Source: Paenibacillus algicola
Lineage (GTDB): Bacteria; Bacillota; Bacilli; Paenibacillales; Paenibacillaceae
Direction of reading: 5' to 3'
NCBI RefSeq assembly: GCF_005577435.1
Contig: NZ_CP040396.1
Coordinates: forward strand, 2,352,501-2,416,500
DNA length: 64,000 nt
Made by a program: the position numbers and the translations under genes. How positions within the stretch are numbered: position 1 is the stretch's first letter; each line of letters starts with the position of its first letter. Positions 62,467 through 64,000 of the stretch are shown here, one piece after another. The notes beneath the pieces were generated by a model. It made no database searches. It was not told where the DNA came from and saw nothing but the letters and a program-made list of their open reading frames with translations.

Positions 62467-63335
62467 TGTTACAGATATCTGGTATAACGAAAAAGTTTGG
62501 AAAAAAGGTGGCTCTTCATAATACATCTTTAACTCTGGATAAGGGGATTATAGGTCTCTTAGGTCCAAATGGCGCTGGTAAAACGACTTTTCTACGTCTA
62601 TTGTCAACTTTTTATGTTTCTGATTCTGGTGATATTACGCTGAATGAGCTCAGCTGGAGTAAAGACACAGAAAAAATAAGAAAAACGATAGGTTATCTAC
62701 CTCAACAGACAGGTGTATTTCCTAGTTTAAAAGCGAGAGAGTATTTAGAATATATGGGCATATTGCGTGGGATGGATTCCGGACAGTTGTCTAAGGAAAT
62801 TCCTTCCGTTTTGAAAGAGGTTAATCTTGAAGAGAAGGCTGATCACCTTATCGGATCATTCTCGGGAGGTATGAAACAAAGACTTGGAATCGCCCAAGCC
62901 ATTCTTCATCAGCCCTCATTGTTGCTTGTTGATGAGCCTACAGCCGGTCTTGACCCCGAAGAACGGATACGTTTTCGAAATCTGATTAAACGATTAGGAA
63001 AAAATAGGCTGATCATTCTCTCTACTCATATTACAGAAGATGTTGCAATGACCTGCGATCAGGCTCTTCTTATGAAGGCTGGAGCTATTGAACAGTTTTC
63101 TTCAATACAAGAAATTATTTCGCTCGCTAAAGGACAGGTTTGGGCATTAGAGACCGATCTTTCGACGTATGAAACGATAAAGAGCAATACAAATATTCTC
63201 ATCACTCAAACCTCAATATTAGAAGAAAATATCATAGCTTTAAGATATATTGCCACTGAGCCTATTTACCCTAAGGCTAAGATTGCTGTACCTGTTTTAG
63301 AGGAGGGATACATGGTTTGGTTAAACAAGAAATAA
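62466..63335 (+). CDS. ABC exporter ATP-binding protein
   Basis: 289 residues. Walker A LLGPNGAGKTTFLRLLS, Q-loop YLPQQTGVFPSLKAREYLEY, signature SFSGGMKQRLGIAQAIL, Walker B LLLVDEPTAGLDPEERI and H-loop LSTHI are all intact. It belongs to the CcmA/NatA-like class that exports peptides, lipids or drugs. The C-terminal 70 residues are an accessory domain. Together with the two membrane genes it forms one exporter. Confidence 0.9.
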   Translation: MLQISGITKKFGKKVALHNTSLTLDKGIIGLLGPNGAGKTTFLRLLSTFYVSDSGDITLNELSWSKDTEKIRKTIGYLPQQTGVFPSLKAREYLEYMGILRGMDSGQLSKEIPSVLKEVNLEEKADHLIGSFSGGMKQRLGIAQAILHQPSLLLVDEPTAGLDPEERIRFRNLIKRLGKNRLIILSTHITEDVAMTCDQALLMKAGAIEQFSSIQEIISLAKGQVWALETDLSTYETIKSNTNILITQTSILEENIIALRYIATEPIYPKAKIAVPVLEEGYMVWLNKK

Positions 63336-63946
63336 TGTATTGGCAATACCTATGGAAAACGCAATATATTTTGTTACTCCTTCCGTTATTTTTTATGGCT
63401 TGTTCTATAATGGCTGCACAATATAATGCAGATTTATCCATAAATTTGTTGTTGTTTGTTACATTTCCCGTTTTAATATTCCCTATGATCGCTACATTAT
63501 ATCAGATAGGTTCCTTACATCATAAAGAATTGCTGTTGACATACCCTTTAAATGTAGTCTTGTTCGGATGGATCCGTCCAGTATTATTGAGTTTAATCTA
63601 TTCACTCTGCTTTACAGCATCCTTAATGCCAATTAAAAATTATGCAAATGAGGAATTAGTGGGTGCTTATACAGCTGCAGTACTTTATATGAATCTTGCA
63701 TCTTTTATTTTGATACTCTTTAAAAATATTGGTATGGGCATAGCTCTTCCCCTGGCGTTTCTATTTTATGGAATGTTTACTACTGGGAGCGGCATTAGCA
63801 GCTTTTATTTAATGCAATGGAGCAGGCCTAGCCCAGACACCACCCTTGAGGATTGTATAATTACTCAGGGATTCACTGCGATTATCCTCAGTCTTGCAGC
63901 AGTTTATTGTTTAAAGAGCCGCAACAAATATCATTGGAACATTTAA
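63317..63946 (+). CDS. ABC exporter second membrane subunit
   Basis: 209 residues with six membrane segments (YILLLLPLFFMACSIMA, LLLFVTFPVLIFPMIATLY and on). Likely start TTG at 63317, ten bases after AGGAGG; the gene overlaps the ATPase gene by 19 bases. AT-rich like its neighbours. It resembles no named family closely but has ABC-2 layout. The last 54 bases of the window hold nothing that can be called. Confidence 0.75.
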   Translation: MVKQEIMYWQYLWKTQYILLLLPLFFMACSIMAAQYNADLSINLLLFVTFPVLIFPMIATLYQIGSLHHKELLLTYPLNVVLFGWIRPVLLSLIYSLCFTASLMPIKNYANEELVGAYTAAVLYMNLASFILILFKNIGMGIALPLAFLFYGMFTTGSGISSFYLMQWSRPSPDTTLEDCIITQGFTAIILSLAAVYCLKSRNKYHWNI

Positions 63947-64000
63947 TCACTGACATTCAGGTTTGAAGAATCGGTAAACTTTAAAAAAAGAGCCGGCAAT

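Overview
The window looks like a chromosomal segment of a low-GC Gram-positive of the Paenibacillus type. Support comes from strong AAGGAGG-like ribosome binding sites, frequent TTG/GTG starts, an mtlA-mtlR-mtlF-mtlD mannitol operon, the bacillithiol gene bshB2 with yojF, a yeeI-type YebC protein, a copper-amine-oxidase-N-type surface protein and a ZTP riboswitch on purT. No rRNA, tRNA, phage or CRISPR array was found. Most of the window has mid-range GC. The last 3.3 kb is clearly AT-rich and looks acquired.

Layout. 1-4.5 kb: mannitol PTS operon (minus strand), with mtlD cut by the window edge. 4.5-5.8 kb: a degenerate stretch with a decayed ORF, a small secreted protein and a subtilase remnant, bracketed by two identical 32-bp copies. 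5.8-14.3 kb: housekeeping and stress genes (M28 peptidase, cupin, methyltransferase, malate:quinone oxidoreductase, AI-2E-type membrane protein) and the hxlA-hxlB-hxlR formaldehyde/RuMP group. 14.6-25.3 kb: a complete staphylopine-type metallophore operon in the Staphylococcus order cntK-L-M-A-B-C-D-F-E, possibly read through into an FAD amine/amino-acid oxidase. Its promoter has a TTGACA-N17-TATAGT core with a Fur-like box inside it and a Zur-like box just downstream.

25.4-30.5 kb: a Ser/Thr kinase with a tiny Arg/Lys/Ser/Tyr protein, a hairpin-rich spacer, a DUF368 protein, and a four-gene lipid-linked glycosylation cassette (GT-C, GT2, DUF2304, EamA/SMR). 30.6-38.3 kb: an amino-acid ABC importer, two CNNM/CorC-type transporters whose ribosome sites lie in hairpins, an Eis-like acetyltransferase, an Excalibur protein and a papain-like amidase. 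38.4-47.2 kb: a CdsA-like enzyme, a chemoreceptor probably started at ATT, SulP plus UspA, a recombinase lacking catalytic residues, and a large surface protein.

47.3-50.6 kb: ZTP-riboswitch-controlled purT, a YebC-family protein, bshB2 and yojF. 50.7-58.8 kb: one long minus-strand operon joining an E. coli YnjBCD-like ABC importer and a YnjF-like CDP-alcohol phosphotransferase to two flavoprotein oxidoreductases and an SDR enzyme. 59-60.2 kb: pyroglutamyl peptidase and a CYTH protein. 60.3-64 kb: an odd repeat locus followed by an AT-rich three-gene ABC exporter on the plus strand.

Product names rest on motifs and similarity read by eye. Start codons were chosen from Shine-Dalgarno spacing.
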